A stretch of DNA of 64,000 nucleotides from a virus. The translations under genes were made by a program, and so were the position numbers. A model generated the notes under the pieces. It had not been told where the DNA came from, made no database searches, and was given only the letters and a program-made list of their open reading frames with translations. Of the stretch, positions 50,220-58,105 are shown one piece after another (position 1 is the stretch's first letter; each line of letters begins with the position of its first letter). The stretch spans positions 62,001-126,000 of the IMG/VR virus record IMGVR_UViG_3300042455_001086; one strand, written 5' to 3'.

Positions 50220-50399
50220 CTATTTAATACCAATTCCCTCTCCGTCAATGTATATTAACTTTACCGTTTCACCATCACCTATAATTGTTAAAGTGGGATA
50301 TTCATCATCTGGAACAGGATAGGTGGGTTTTATTTCATAACGATATTCATAACAAATTTTATCCACTTTATCAAGAAACTCTTTCATTTTATTTGTCAT
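50220..50399 (-). CDS. Small acidic protein
   Basis: 59 residues with a clean frame: a helix (MKEFLDKVDKICYEYRYE) and strands (PTLTIIGDG, TVKLIYIDGEGI). Its start overlaps the stop of 50396-50482. Confidence 0.6.
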   Translation of the reverse strand: MTNKMKEFLDKVDKICYEYRYEIKPTYPVPDDEYPTLTIIGDGETVKLIYIDGEGIGIK

Positions 50400-50482
50400 C
50401 TCTTAAATTTTGATTTAATTTTCATCCAAACTATTTCGGGAAAGTTCCATAACCACCAAAAAAATACATAAAATTTTTTCAT
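50396..50482 (-). CDS. 28-residue membrane-active-like peptide
   Basis: MKKFYVFFWWLWNFPEIVW followed by a Lys-rich tail. The aromatic-rich segment could insert in a membrane. ATGA overlap with the next gene supports coding. Confidence 0.45.
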   Translation of the reverse strand: MKKFYVFFWWLWNFPEIVWMKIKSKFKR

Positions 50483-50494
50483 CAATCAATCATT

Positions 50495-50722
50495 TTATAT
50501 GAAATATTTTGAGTGTATCTCTTGTCTTTTATTTGATAACCGATATTCAAGTGGTGATATGATTGTGGCGTAATTCAATGCCCCTAATTTTCGATCTAAT
50601 TGATTGTAAAAATTTCTAATCAACCTCTTTGCAACAAATGTTTGTTCTCGTGTTTCACAAGAATCAATTACCTTTTCAATCCATTTTGCTACGTCTCCGT
50701 AATGTGTGCTTCTATTTTCCAT
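50495..50722 (-). CDS. SCET-family small protein, copy 1
   Basis: 75 residues: RSTHYGDVAKWIEKVIDSCE, then QTFVAKRLIRNF and a C-terminal LEYRLSNKRQ. The same architecture recurs at 60106-60333 and 60641-60880. TATATTTG ends four bases before the ATG. No function known. Confidence 0.65.
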   Translation of the reverse strand: MENRSTHYGDVAKWIEKVIDSCETREQTFVAKRLIRNFYNQLDRKLGALNYATIISPLEYRLSNKRQEIHSKYFI

Positions 50723-50726
50723 AATA

Positions 50727-50734
50727 CAAATATA
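50727..50734 (-). promoter_or_regulatory. TATATTTG promoter
   Basis: Ends 4 bases before 50722. Confidence 0.7.
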
Positions 50735-50745
50735 AAAAAAATTGA

Positions 50746-51003
50746 TTAATTCTCCAAATAAAAATCTTTTCCAGATTTCATTACATATTGAACTGTAACA
50801 CCATCGTTTGTTATTAATTCAATAAACATTGGTTTTCCGGTGTATAAACATAACTCAAATGAATGTGCCGTTGGTTTCATTGACATTATAAGTAATCTCT
50901 CCGGTCCAAGTATTTTAATTGAGGATCCATCAAGTGACAGTTCTTCATTTATGTCAATTTTAACACAATTATCACAAATGGATTCGGCATTTAAATTTTT
51001 CAT
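50746..51003 (-). CDS. Small hypothetical protein
   Basis: 85 residues of beta character (SIKILGPERLLIMSMKPTAH, MFIELITNDGVTVQYVM) with two Cys near the N-terminus. ATGA overlap with the neighbour. Confidence 0.55.
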   Translation of the reverse strand: MKNLNAESICDNCVKIDINEELSLDGSSIKILGPERLLIMSMKPTAHSFELCLYTGKPMFIELITNDGVTVQYVMKSGKDFYLEN

Positions 51004-51377
51004 ATATTTTCTTTTTGTTCTACAATCTCAATTAAATTAGTTAGACAATCAAGTTCGGCTTCTTCGTAAGTATAAAATAATTTAGTTGTTGTTGGGTAAT
51101 ACTCTGATCCAATTTCAGATTTAATACTTACCACACCTCGTCTTAAACTTCCACCAAAAGATTCATCTACCCATCCACTTAAACCATGTTTCTCTCTAAA
51201 CCATCTAAATGCTGACTGCCAAGTTGGTGCTGAAATACTTTCAAAATCTCTTTCATCCGAGTTGTAAGTAATACCAAAATTCCATTTACCATCAGCGAAA
51301 TATGACATACATCGTTCATCATAACCCAATGCTTTCATTCTTAAAGCCAAAGGATATATTACAAATTCTTTTTCCAT
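51000..51377 (-). CDS. Hypothetical protein
   Basis: 125 residues with WNFGITYNSDERD and WVDESFGGSLRRGV; Trp/Gly-rich. TATATTTG ends four bases before the ATG. No family recognised. Confidence 0.6.
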   Translation of the reverse strand: MEKEFVIYPLALRMKALGYDERCMSYFADGKWNFGITYNSDERDFESISAPTWQSAFRWFREKHGLSGWVDESFGGSLRRGVVSIKSEIGSEYYPTTTKLFYTYEEAELDCLTNLIEIVEQKENI

Positions 51378-51381
51378 AATA

Positions 51382-51389
51382 CAAATATA
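51382..51389 (-). promoter_or_regulatory. TATATTTG promoter
   Basis: Ends 4 bases before 51377. Confidence 0.7.
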
Positions 51390-51395
51390 ATAAAA

Positions 51396-52133
51396 TTATT
51401 GTTCCATAGTTGGTTTCAACCACATTAATTTGTTTTCAAAGATATATCTTTTTAATGTTGGGTATTGATCTAATATATCCAGAGTTCTCATCGTGTCGTG
51501 TTTAAAACATTTATATAGTTCTTCCCGGATTCTTTCAGCCGATACAACACTCATTTTACTTTCGTAATCGTAGTTATTAATGTAGTAATCAAGATGTCTT
51601 AAACTAAATCCTTTTGTAATTGAAAACCTAATTGCTCTAATAATTCTTAATGGATCGTCGTCAAAAGTTTCTTTTGTATGTAATGGTGTTTTTAATACCA
51701 TATTTTTTAGATCCTCCATTCCACCAAATAGGTCAATGATGTTTCCATCTATATCTATGGCCATTGCGTTGACCGTGAAATCTCTTCTTGTTAAATCATC
51801 TTCCAATGTTCCAGGTAAAACAATTGGTGTTCTTGTTCCCATTATATAACCAGTTTCCTTTCTTGCCATAACAAAGTCCGCAACTAATCCACTATGAATG
51901 TGGTCTTTTGGAAATTTTGCCCTAATTGTAAAACAATCCGGTGTTACCAAAAAGATTTCAAATCCTTCTTCTTTAAGGAACCCTTCAAGAATATTAAACA
52001 TTGTGTGTGGTGATCCAATATCTTTTAATAGGTCTTCACTTGGTACCACGGTGTAATCAACATCTTTTGATGTCAAACCGAGTATTTCATCTCTGACTTT
52101 GCCACCAACCTCGTAAAATTTAAATAAACTCAT
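51396..52133 (-). CDS. CCA-adding enzyme / poly(A) polymerase family nucleotidyltransferase
   Basis: 245 residues. N-terminal VGGKVRDEILG (GG motif), SKDVDYTVV (catalytic Asp pair), RRDFTVNAMA, and DPLRIIRAIRF are the class II tRNA nucleotidyltransferase/poly(A) polymerase signatures. The usual long C-terminal body and tail are missing, so this is a head-plus-neck version. It may repair phage or host tRNA 3' ends or act on RNA. No tRNA gene is in the window. Confidence 0.9.
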   Translation of the reverse strand: MSLFKFYEVGGKVRDEILGLTSKDVDYTVVPSEDLLKDIGSPHTMFNILEGFLKEEGFEIFLVTPDCFTIRAKFPKDHIHSGLVADFVMARKETGYIMGTRTPIVLPGTLEDDLTRRDFTVNAMAIDIDGNIIDLFGGMEDLKNMVLKTPLHTKETFDDDPLRIIRAIRFSITKGFSLRHLDYYINNYDYESKMSVVSAERIREELYKCFKHDTMRTLDILDQYPTLKRYIFENKLMWLKPTMEQ

Positions 52134-52134
52134 A

Positions 52135-52665
52135 TTAAATTTTTTTAAGTATCAAACAACCATCTGAATCTAATTTTGGTTGTTCTTTTGGTTTGTCTTC
52201 AGTATACGATGTTGAAAATCCACCTAATGATTGGTCATAGAAACAGGGTTCCATTTTAATTTCAACATCAATTTCTATTTGTTGTTGGATAGATGAGACA
52301 GCCATATCCATTCTGTCTAACTCTGAAATAGTTTTTCTGTCATAATTTGCAAAATTAAATATAGCTTGTTTAACATCTTCCAAAGTAAACACCTTGTCTT
52401 TATTCAGTTCGATTGCTTTGCTGAATCCGTTTTTAAATCCATATTCAGTATCATCTTGTGCTGTTGGATATATTGAATGGTATTTAGCAAAATCATAAGC
52501 CAACTTATCCAAGTCATAACCATTCTTAATGTCGATACAATTTTTAACCGATAATTTATTTGTAATAGCCATTAGAGGACCACCTTCTGTATCTGCAAAT
52601 AACTTACCATCAACTGTAAGCCAATACGTATCCGAATTTAGTGATTTATATAATTTTCCTTTCAT
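52135..52665 (-). CDS. MKGKL-family protein, copy 1
   Basis: 176 residues. MKGKLYKSLNSDTYWL, a beta opening, then LDKLAYDFAKYH, FKNGFSKAIELNKDKVFTLED, and DSDGCLILKKI at the end. Two paralogs follow at 52975-53454 and 60877-61344. The family is common in flavobacterial phages as I recall, function unknown. Confidence 0.65.
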   Translation of the reverse strand: MKGKLYKSLNSDTYWLTVDGKLFADTEGGPLMAITNKLSVKNCIDIKNGYDLDKLAYDFAKYHSIYPTAQDDTEYGFKNGFSKAIELNKDKVFTLEDVKQAIFNFANYDRKTISELDRMDMAVSSIQQQIEIDVEIKMEPCFYDQSLGGFSTSYTEDKPKEQPKLDSDGCLILKKI

Positions 52666-52676
52666 ATCAAATCTTT

Positions 52677-52973
52677 TTAAAGTTGTTTTTTAAAAATTGT
52701 AAACATAATCCCAATACCAATTAACATTCTATCAACAATCATTTGAGTATGACATCCATAGAATGGAATATAAAATTCATTAGGTAATTTCCAAAATATG
52801 AAAGACCCAATTAATAGTAATATATTAAAGAATCCAAATACAATAAAGAGTGGTGCTAAAATGCTTAAAATAGTTTTTCCAAACCATAACCAAGTTTCTT
52901 TATCTGTTTCTTTTAAAGACATAAAAGCTCTTACGGGAGATAAATACAAAACAATATTTAGAAACGTTTTCAT
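52677..52973 (-). CDS. Membrane protein
   Basis: 98 residues with hydrophobic segments at about 31-58 and 80-92, the first long enough for one or two spans. It lies between two MKGKL-family genes with ATG near their stops. No family recognised. Confidence 0.6.
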   Translation of the reverse strand: MKTFLNIVLYLSPVRAFMSLKETDKETWLWFGKTILSILAPLFIVFGFFNILLLIGSFIFWKLPNEFYIPFYGCHTQMIVDRMLIGIGIMFTIFKKQL

Positions 52974-52974
52974 A

Positions 52975-53454
52975 TCATATCTTTTTAAGTATTAAACATC
53001 CATTTGGGTCTAAAAACGGAAATGATGTTTCTTCTTTTGGAAAAATTCTTGTAGAATCTAAGCCATCCCAAATATCATCCATCTCAATCTCAACTTCAAT
53101 TTCTGTTGGTTGTAGTATTGGTTGAGTAAATTCCGCAAAAGTACCTTTATTGTATACACAAAAATCCCAAAGATTTCCCATATCCTCCAAAGTAAAAACC
53201 TTGTCTTTATTCAACTCTATTGCTTTTTTGAAACCCTCTTTAAAACCAATATGACCGTAATGTTCATTATAATCACCATTAACATTAGCATACTCATCAG
53301 CCAACTTCTCAACATAAACTACTCCAAATATCTCATCGCAGTTTTGTTTGGATAGTTTTTTACCTTCAGTCACACCATTTGTAATTGCTACTACTTCTCC
53401 ATTTGTGTCTTTAAGTAAATAATCATTCCCTGTTTTAATTAATTTTCCTTTCAT
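52975..53454 (-). CDS. MKGKL-family protein, copy 2
   Basis: 159 residues. MKGKLIKTGNDYLLKD, LADEYANVNGDYN, FKEGFKKAIELNKDKVFTLED and DPNGCLILKKI align with copy 1. TATCTTTG ends four bases before the ATG, marking the start of the unit 52.1-53.4 kb. Confidence 0.65.
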   Translation of the reverse strand: MKGKLIKTGNDYLLKDTNGEVVAITNGVTEGKKLSKQNCDEIFGVVYVEKLADEYANVNGDYNEHYGHIGFKEGFKKAIELNKDKVFTLEDMGNLWDFCVYNKGTFAEFTQPILQPTEIEVEIEMDDIWDGLDSTRIFPKEETSFPFLDPNGCLILKKI

Positions 53455-53458
53455 AGTT

Positions 53459-53466
53459 CAAAGATA
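53459..53466 (-). promoter_or_regulatory. TATCTTTG promoter
   Basis: Ends 4 bases before 53454. Confidence 0.65.
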
Positions 53467-53488
53467 CAAAACTTTTTTTAAAAAACAA

Positions 53489-53512
53489 AATCCCACCTAT
53501 AAAGATGGGATT
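53489..53512 (-). terminator. Terminator-like hairpin
   Basis: Stem AATCCCA(CC)T / A(GA)TGGGATT followed in leftward sense by T-rich sequence, after 53541-54563. Confidence 0.65.
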
Positions 53513-53540
53513 AAATATTTTGAAACCTTGTTGTTTTTTA

Positions 53541-54563
53541 TTAGTCAATAACGATTGCTCTTAACGAGTCAGATGTTAATGAATCTGATTTTATGTAAAT
53601 TAATTTATTTTCGTGTCTCTTTAAGAAATTATCCAAAGTATCATTATAGGTTGACATAAGATATTGTTTACCATTAATCATTATATTAGCATCCATCGTA
53701 TAATGAATTTCAGTTTTGGTTCTAACCATTTGATGACCACATTCAGGACAAAATTTCCAAGATGATTTTTTAATCTTTGTTGAACACTTTGGACATCTAT
53801 CAATCAAATCTTTCTTCTCAAATGGTTTTTGAGATTCTGGTAATATCTTCCAAGTTGATGTTGATACGGTCCAAGAATTGAAATTTTTACTTACGGTTTT
53901 AAATGTTTGATTACTTGAAGATCCCATCTCAACTCTTCCTGTTTCAACTGATTTAGATTTTTTTGCAAAACTTCTTGGTTTTTGGTCGTATTTTCTTTCA
54001 AACTTATTTGATCGTGCGTTGTTACTGAAACTTAATTTACCACTATTATTACTAGTAATATCCACATTTGACGAGTAATTAACATTTGAAGTGTATAAAT
54101 TGTTTCCAATTACATCATTAGTTGATGTAAGATGAGTAACACCAAAACCAGCGGTTCCGGTATTAAAGTAAGTTGGATTCCAATTTAAATTATTGTTTAA
54201 TCTTCCAATAATTATATCTTCTTCCTCATAAAACAAAACTTCAACATCTCCGTTGTTTGCAATTGCGTTTTTTGTTTCATTTGAACCATCAACGGTATAA
54301 GTTTCAAACTTAAATTTGTTTGGAACATCAAGGTATCTTTCAAGAAATACTCTTTCACCTGGACGTAAAACAATTCCACCTCCGTTAATAAATTCTCCGT
54401 TTATTGAGATTTTTGATAGAACGGTTTTTTTAGATCCATTATAGAGTTCAATTTCAAATTCTGAACCGTCTTTTAGATAAACATTCTGACCGAATTGTTT
54501 AATCCTTTGTTTGTTTTTTGTGATATAAGCACACGGCTTATCACTGATTTGATTGTAATACAT
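53541..54563 (-). CDS. Structural-type protein with zinc ribbon
   Basis: 340 residues. Residues 20-90 are a beta domain (FEIELYNGSKKTVLSKISING, GGGIVLRPGERVFLERYL). Residues 120-240 are Ser/Asn/Thr-rich low complexity. Residues 248-275 contain CPKCSTKI and FCPECGHQ, a four-Cys zinc ribbon. The C-terminus is alpha/beta. It resembles secreted-type or virion beta proteins with a linker. No family recognised. Confidence 0.6.
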   Translation of the reverse strand: MYYNQISDKPCAYITKNKQRIKQFGQNVYLKDGSEFEIELYNGSKKTVLSKISINGEFINGGGIVLRPGERVFLERYLDVPNKFKFETYTVDGSNETKNAIANNGDVEVLFYEEEDIIIGRLNNNLNWNPTYFNTGTAGFGVTHLTSTNDVIGNNLYTSNVNYSSNVDITSNNSGKLSFSNNARSNKFERKYDQKPRSFAKKSKSVETGRVEMGSSSNQTFKTVSKNFNSWTVSTSTWKILPESQKPFEKKDLIDRCPKCSTKIKKSSWKFCPECGHQMVRTKTEIHYTMDANIMINGKQYLMSTYNDTLDNFLKRHENKLIYIKSDSLTSDSLRAIVID

Positions 54564-54716
54564 TTTTCCTTATTTTATTTGTTTATTTTATTGGATGCCG
54601 ATTTGTTGGTTTTACCCAACTCAAATGTTTCAAGAACACTCGGAATCCAGTAACAAGGTTTCAGGAATAAATATATTATGATTTTGTTTTTTGTAAATAA
54701 AAAGATGGGTTTTAAT
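54564..54716. other. Gene-free interval
   Basis: About 150 bases with a GTTTT/AAAC-rich upstream segment; no promoter box or gene seen. Confidence 0.4.
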
Positions 54717-55085
54717 TTATCTTGCAATTTCCTTTGCTTGTCGTCTTAATTCTTTTGCTTCAGCTTCGAGTTCTCTGGCTCTACCAAGTAATGAATTTAT
54801 TTCTTCGGCGGTTTCCGGTGTCATATACTCAATGTAATCTGCACTATGACGATTGTGCATTCCTGTTAAATATTTTTTCTTTGGGACTTTATCTATTTTA
54901 ACATATTTCCCATCTTTCATCAAATACATAAACTTACCTTGTACTTTATTTCTTAAAATATCGGCAGACCAAGTTCCGGTATCATCAATATCCGATTTTT
55001 TAATGATGTTAAATTTATGATCTTCAACAACACGATTAACAATTCTTGTCAAATCAGATTCGGTAAGTTTTATGATTTTTTTCAT
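54717..55085 (-). CDS. Type C tagged protein
   Basis: 122 residues. MKKIIKLTESDLTRIVNRVVED is a type C tag (LTE) but the second triplet is replaced by VED. The body includes KGKFMYLMKDGKYVKIDKV and a heptad-rich charged helix at the end. With its neighbour it is one of few tagged genes in the right half. Confidence 0.7.
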   Translation of the reverse strand: MKKIIKLTESDLTRIVNRVVEDHKFNIIKKSDIDDTGTWSADILRNKVQGKFMYLMKDGKYVKIDKVPKKKYLTGMHNRHSADYIEYMTPETAEEINSLLGRARELEAEAKELRRQAKEIAR

Positions 55086-55094
55086 AACAATAGA

Positions 55095-55466
55095 TTATTT
55101 AATTATTTTTTGTTCCAGAACACCAATCAATTGTTTTGTATATAAATCAATGACATTTTGATATTCAGAAATCAACTTATTTACATTTTCGGTTAGTTTT
55201 ACTAATTTGGAATGTTCGTCATCAGATAAAAAATAAAATGTTGTTTTCGGTAGATCATCTTTTATATTTTTTACCTTAACTATTTTATAATCACCCTTTT
55301 TATTTAAATCTAAATAATATGGTTTATAGCCTTCTGATATGAGTTTTTGATTCCAAGTGTTTGATATTTGTGATCCATATACAATTCTATCACTTTTGGA
55401 TTCTTTTATTATCTTACCAACAATTCTTGTTAAATCCGATTCAGTAAGTTTTATGATTTTTTTCAT
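55095..55466 (-). CDS. Type C tagged protein
   Basis: 123 residues from the ATG at 55466 (TATTTAT four bases upstream). MKKIIKLTESDLTRIVGKIIKES is a close copy of the neighbouring tag; the mature parts share KxxYxxVKxVKxD-like spacing, so the two may be distant paralogs. No family recognised. Confidence 0.7.
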   Translation of the reverse strand: MKKIIKLTESDLTRIVGKIIKESKSDRIVYGSQISNTWNQKLISEGYKPYYLDLNKKGDYKIVKVKNIKDDLPKTTFYFLSDDEHSKLVKLTENVNKLISEYQNVIDLYTKQLIGVLEQKIIK

Positions 55467-55470
55467 AATA

Positions 55471-55477
55471 ATAAATA
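55471..55477 (-). promoter_or_regulatory. TATTTAT element
   Basis: 4 bases upstream of the tagged gene at 55466. Confidence 0.6.
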
Positions 55478-55849
55478 TCACATTCTTTCAAAATAGAAAA
55501 CAACAGGAATATTTGTCTCCTGGATTAAACCAAAATCTTTTGCCATTCGGTAATTATTATTGTGATTGTTTAATCTTTCTATTTGAAGTCCGATTTCTTT
55601 TCTAAACATCTCAAGATTGAATGTTGATTTCCACCGGTTACATCTCGCACAGCTTGGCATTAAATTTTCAAAATCATCGGTTCCCCTTTCAACACCCCAA
55701 ACTTCAAGGGTTGTTACTTTATCATTCCGGTATAATGGTTTGATGTGGTCCACTTGCATTTGTTTTATGGTAATTTCCTTACCACAATAACCACAATGTC
55801 CATCACATTTATTATAAACTTCTTGTCTGTTTATTTTGGTTTTGGACAT
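55478..55849 (-). CDS. HNH endonuclease
   Basis: 123 residues. CDGHCGYCGKEI, MQVDHIKPLYRND, then NLMPSCARCNRWKSTF give two CxxC pairs and the HNH metal site. It is probably a free-standing homing-type or phage nuclease; no intron or target site was seen nearby. It overlaps no gene and has no tag. Confidence 0.85.
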   Translation of the reverse strand: MSKTKINRQEVYNKCDGHCGYCGKEITIKQMQVDHIKPLYRNDKVTTLEVWGVERGTDDFENLMPSCARCNRWKSTFNLEMFRKEIGLQIERLNNHNNNYRMAKDFGLIQETNIPVVFYFERM

Positions 55850-55859
55850 TAATTTAATT

Positions 55860-56522
55860 TTACAAATGCGACATTAAAATATCAAGATAATAATCAATAA
55901 TTTCTGGATGAACATCTTTTACTTCACGATTAATTAAAATACTACCACTAAATTTTTCTTCAGATAGTAGCTCGTGAGTTTCTTTAAAGTGTTCACCAAG
56001 GGCATTATTATAAACTCTCACTCTTTTTGTGTTTTCAATATCTTCGTCTGTACCAGTTTTCTTATCTGGTGCCCCAAAATAAGCAAACGAGGCATTTGGT
56101 CGTTCGGATAGTATCCTTTCAATTTCATCAATCATTATTGACAAAATCTTTAATGTAATTTTTTCATTAGTCCTAAAAGAATACTTATCACTATGGGTAG
56201 CACCGATTGACGCTAATTTACTTTGTTTTGAATAAAATTCTGGTTGTAGTTTTGGATAAAATGAAATGATAAAGAAATCATATTTGTATTCTTCTATTTC
56301 AACTATATATTTAAAACCAGAAAAAGTTTTAGGTTTTCCATCAATGATTTCGGTTCTTTCTGGTGTAACAAACGTAAAAATTTTACCACCAATGAAATTA
56401 CTACCATCATCTTTTATTGGTAAGTTTTGGGAATATCTCCAATTATAATCACTTTTTAATTTTTCGGCTCGTTCTTTTGAAAAAACAATTTCTTTAAGTA
56501 TTTTTCTAATCGTTTTTTTCAT
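55860..56522 (-). CDS. Type D-like tagged protein
   Basis: 220 residues. MKKTIRKILKEIVFSKE is the tag (LKE). The body is alpha/beta with a Tyr/Phe-rich core (YDFFIISFYPKLQPEF), SFAYFGAPDKKTG and a final acidic helix. No family recognised. The start overlaps the stop of 56519-56698. Confidence 0.65.
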   Translation of the reverse strand: MKKTIRKILKEIVFSKERAEKLKSDYNWRYSQNLPIKDDGSNFIGGKIFTFVTPERTEIIDGKPKTFSGFKYIVEIEEYKYDFFIISFYPKLQPEFYSKQSKLASIGATHSDKYSFRTNEKITLKILSIMIDEIERILSERPNASFAYFGAPDKKTGTDEDIENTKRVRVYNNALGEHFKETHELLSEEKFSGSILINREVKDVHPEIIDYYLDILMSHL

Positions 56523-56698
56523 TTTTTAGTTTTCTTAAACCTTTCATCATATTCTTTTGTACCATATGTTGCCATATTCCAAGTGGTATAAAAATATGGA
56601 TTTTTAATTGGACAATTACCAGATTCTTTTAAATCTTTACGGAATTTTTCTGATTGTTCCTTTGTATAATTAAAATCAAATATTTTTTTAGTTTCCAT
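56519..56698 (-). CDS. Small protein with Cys
   Basis: 59 residues: METKKIFDFNYTKEQSEKF, CPIKNPYFYTTWNMATYG and a Lys-rich end. TATATTTG lies 20 bases upstream and the stop overlaps the next start. Probably a real early gene, function unknown. Confidence 0.6.
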   Translation of the reverse strand: METKKIFDFNYTKEQSEKFRKDLKESGNCPIKNPYFYTTWNMATYGTKEYDERFKKTKK

Positions 56699-56718
56699 TT
56701 TGTCCGTTTTTTATAGTA

Positions 56719-56726
56719 CAAATATA
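56719..56726 (-). promoter_or_regulatory. TATATTTG promoter
   Basis: 20 bases upstream of 56698. Confidence 0.6.
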
Positions 56727-56764
56727 ACATAAATATTTTAATTAACAAAAAATTCAACTATTTT

Positions 56765-57031
56765 TCACTGAAACTTCTGTTGAAACTCATCATTACTTTC
56801 CCAAACATTAACAAACTCCTCCAATGTAAATTCTCTTAATTTATATTCATTTGGGTCGTCGACCAAATAATCATAATCTGGTTCTTCAAAAGTTTTAACA
56901 AACTCAAGATACTTCTCGTAAGATTTTACAAGTTCCTCCACAAATATTACATTATCTGGAATTTCAATTACCACTGGTTCTGGAAAGAACATATTCAATC
57001 CAATTCCTAAATTCACTTCAATTTTTTTCAT
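56765..57031 (-). CDS. Small acidic protein
   Basis: 88 residues, highly acidic (EPVVIEIPDNVIFVEEL ... PDYDYLVDDPNEY). Overlaps the secreted-protein gene by 14 bases. May be a DNA mimic or inhibitor; no family. Confidence 0.55.
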   Translation of the reverse strand: MKKIEVNLGIGLNMFFPEPVVIEIPDNVIFVEELVKSYEKYLEFVKTFEEPDYDYLVDDPNEYKLREFTLEEFVNVWESNDEFQQKFQ

Positions 57032-57428
57032 TATTCTTACTTTTTCTATAATACAAATCTGTTATAACACCATTTTGGTCAATCACTTCAAAAAAATATT
57101 TATCGTCATTACCATCAATTTCTCCAAACATTATTTTGTATTTGTTATTTTCTCTTAAAAATATACTAACTATGATGTTGTCACTATTTGGGTCATTACT
57201 AAAAAAACCAAAATCTATTGGATTTTTTGTTATGTCATAAACAACCTCATTTGTATCTGAACCATTTTTATCCAGAACATAATTATATTTATATATTGCC
57301 TTTATTGGATCTTTGAAACTCATTTCATATAGTCCGTATTCATTTTTTTTGAGGTCATTAACATAATCTAATTGTGAAAAACTAATTGTCCCACAAAAAA
57401 GTATTAAACTTAAAATTAATTTTTTCAT
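57018..57428 (-). CDS. Secreted protein with signal peptide
   Basis: 136 residues: signal peptide of about 18 residues (MKKLILSLILFCGTISFSQ), then beta-rich acidic mature part. The signal ends FSQ, similar to that of the two secreted proteins at 12.8 and 14.4 kb, but the DNA is not duplicated. No family recognised. Confidence 0.6.
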   Translation of the reverse strand: MKKLILSLILFCGTISFSQLDYVNDLKKNEYGLYEMSFKDPIKAIYKYNYVLDKNGSDTNEVVYDITKNPIDFGFFSNDPNSDNIIVSIFLRENNKYKIMFGEIDGNDDKYFFEVIDQNGVITDLYYRKSKNNEKN

Positions 57429-57429
57429 A

Positions 57430-57546
57430 TTATTGTTTGTTATTATATTTTTTTCTTAAATAATCAGCCCAATCGGCCTGTTTTCTTCCGTTTATGAAGA
57501 ACCAACCCCAGTTTAGTTCAAACCATTTGTTTAGTTTTTTTAACAT
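57430..57546 (-). CDS. 38-residue Trp-rich peptide
   Basis: MLKKLNKWFELNWGWFFIN followed by KQADWADYLRKKY. The frame abuts both neighbours, and the amphipathic, Trp-rich pattern suggests membrane contact. Confidence 0.5.
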   Translation of the reverse strand: MLKKLNKWFELNWGWFFINGRKQADWADYLRKKYNNKQ

Positions 57547-57547
57547 A

Positions 57548-57691
57548 TTATTTTATTTTTAAGTTGTATGGATCTGGATCCAGATAATCAGAAATAACCA
57601 TCATTACAAATCCTGGTATTGCAACGATGAGTGCCGGAACTGCAAGAACTATTGAAATAACTCTTGTTGTGTAATAAAGTATTTTTTTCAT
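57548..57691 (-). CDS. Small membrane protein
   Basis: 47 residues with one long hydrophobic span (RVISIVLAVPALIVAIPGFV) and an acidic tail. ATGA overlap with the DUF1653-like gene. Probable inner-membrane early protein. Confidence 0.6.
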   Translation of the reverse strand: MKKILYYTTRVISIVLAVPALIVAIPGFVMMVISDYLDPDPYNLKIK

Positions 57692-57924
57692 ATCTTTTGG
57701 AATCTATTAATTGATATTTCTCCAGCCCCAAATTTTTTATTTTCGGCAACCTCAAGCCACTCGTTTAATGGTCTGGCGTAGATAGTTCCAAACGATAGTG
57801 ATTTGTAAATAACCAAAGGTTCTTTCGTGTCTGTGTGATTTGCCAAACAAATCACTTCATATTTACCACCTTTATAATGTTGATACTTTTCTCCCGGTAA
57901 AGGGTAATTTATAAACTCTGCCAT
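57688..57924 (-). CDS. DUF1653-like protein
   Basis: 78 residues with PGEKYQHYKGGKYEVICLANHTDT and PLVIYKSL ... ARPLNEWLE, matching the DUF1653 pattern (KYxHYKGxxYxV, VVYxxL, RPxxxF). Family function is not known. No tag. Confidence 0.75.
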   Translation of the reverse strand: MAEFINYPLPGEKYQHYKGGKYEVICLANHTDTKEPLVIYKSLSFGTIYARPLNEWLEVAENKKFGAGEISINRFQKI

Positions 57925-57925
57925 A

Positions 57926-58105
57926 TTATTTTATTTTTAATTCTTTTCTATATTTTTCAATTAATTTTCTTTCTTCATTAAATTCATCAGTATCGGAGGC
58001 TTTATGTCCTCTCATTATAGCTTCAGTTATTTTTAATTCAGTTTTTAAAATGTAACTTAACTTTTCCGAATCTGTTAAATTATTTTTTGTTTTTACGCTC
58101 ATCAT
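57926..58105 (-). CDS. Small basic helical protein
   Basis: About 59 residues starting at one of two adjacent ATGs (58105 or 58102): MMSVKTKNNLTDSEKLSYIL, then ETKI and a charged helix. An extension to 58132 is rejected because it would overlap the membrane gene fully. Confidence 0.5.
   Translation of the reverse strand: MMSVKTKNNLTDSEKLSYILKTELKITEAIMRGHKASDTDEFNEERKLIEKYRKELKIK

Noticed and set aside
55478-55849. Homing endonuclease inside an intron
   Set aside because: The HNH gene lies between complete genes and no split gene flanks it.
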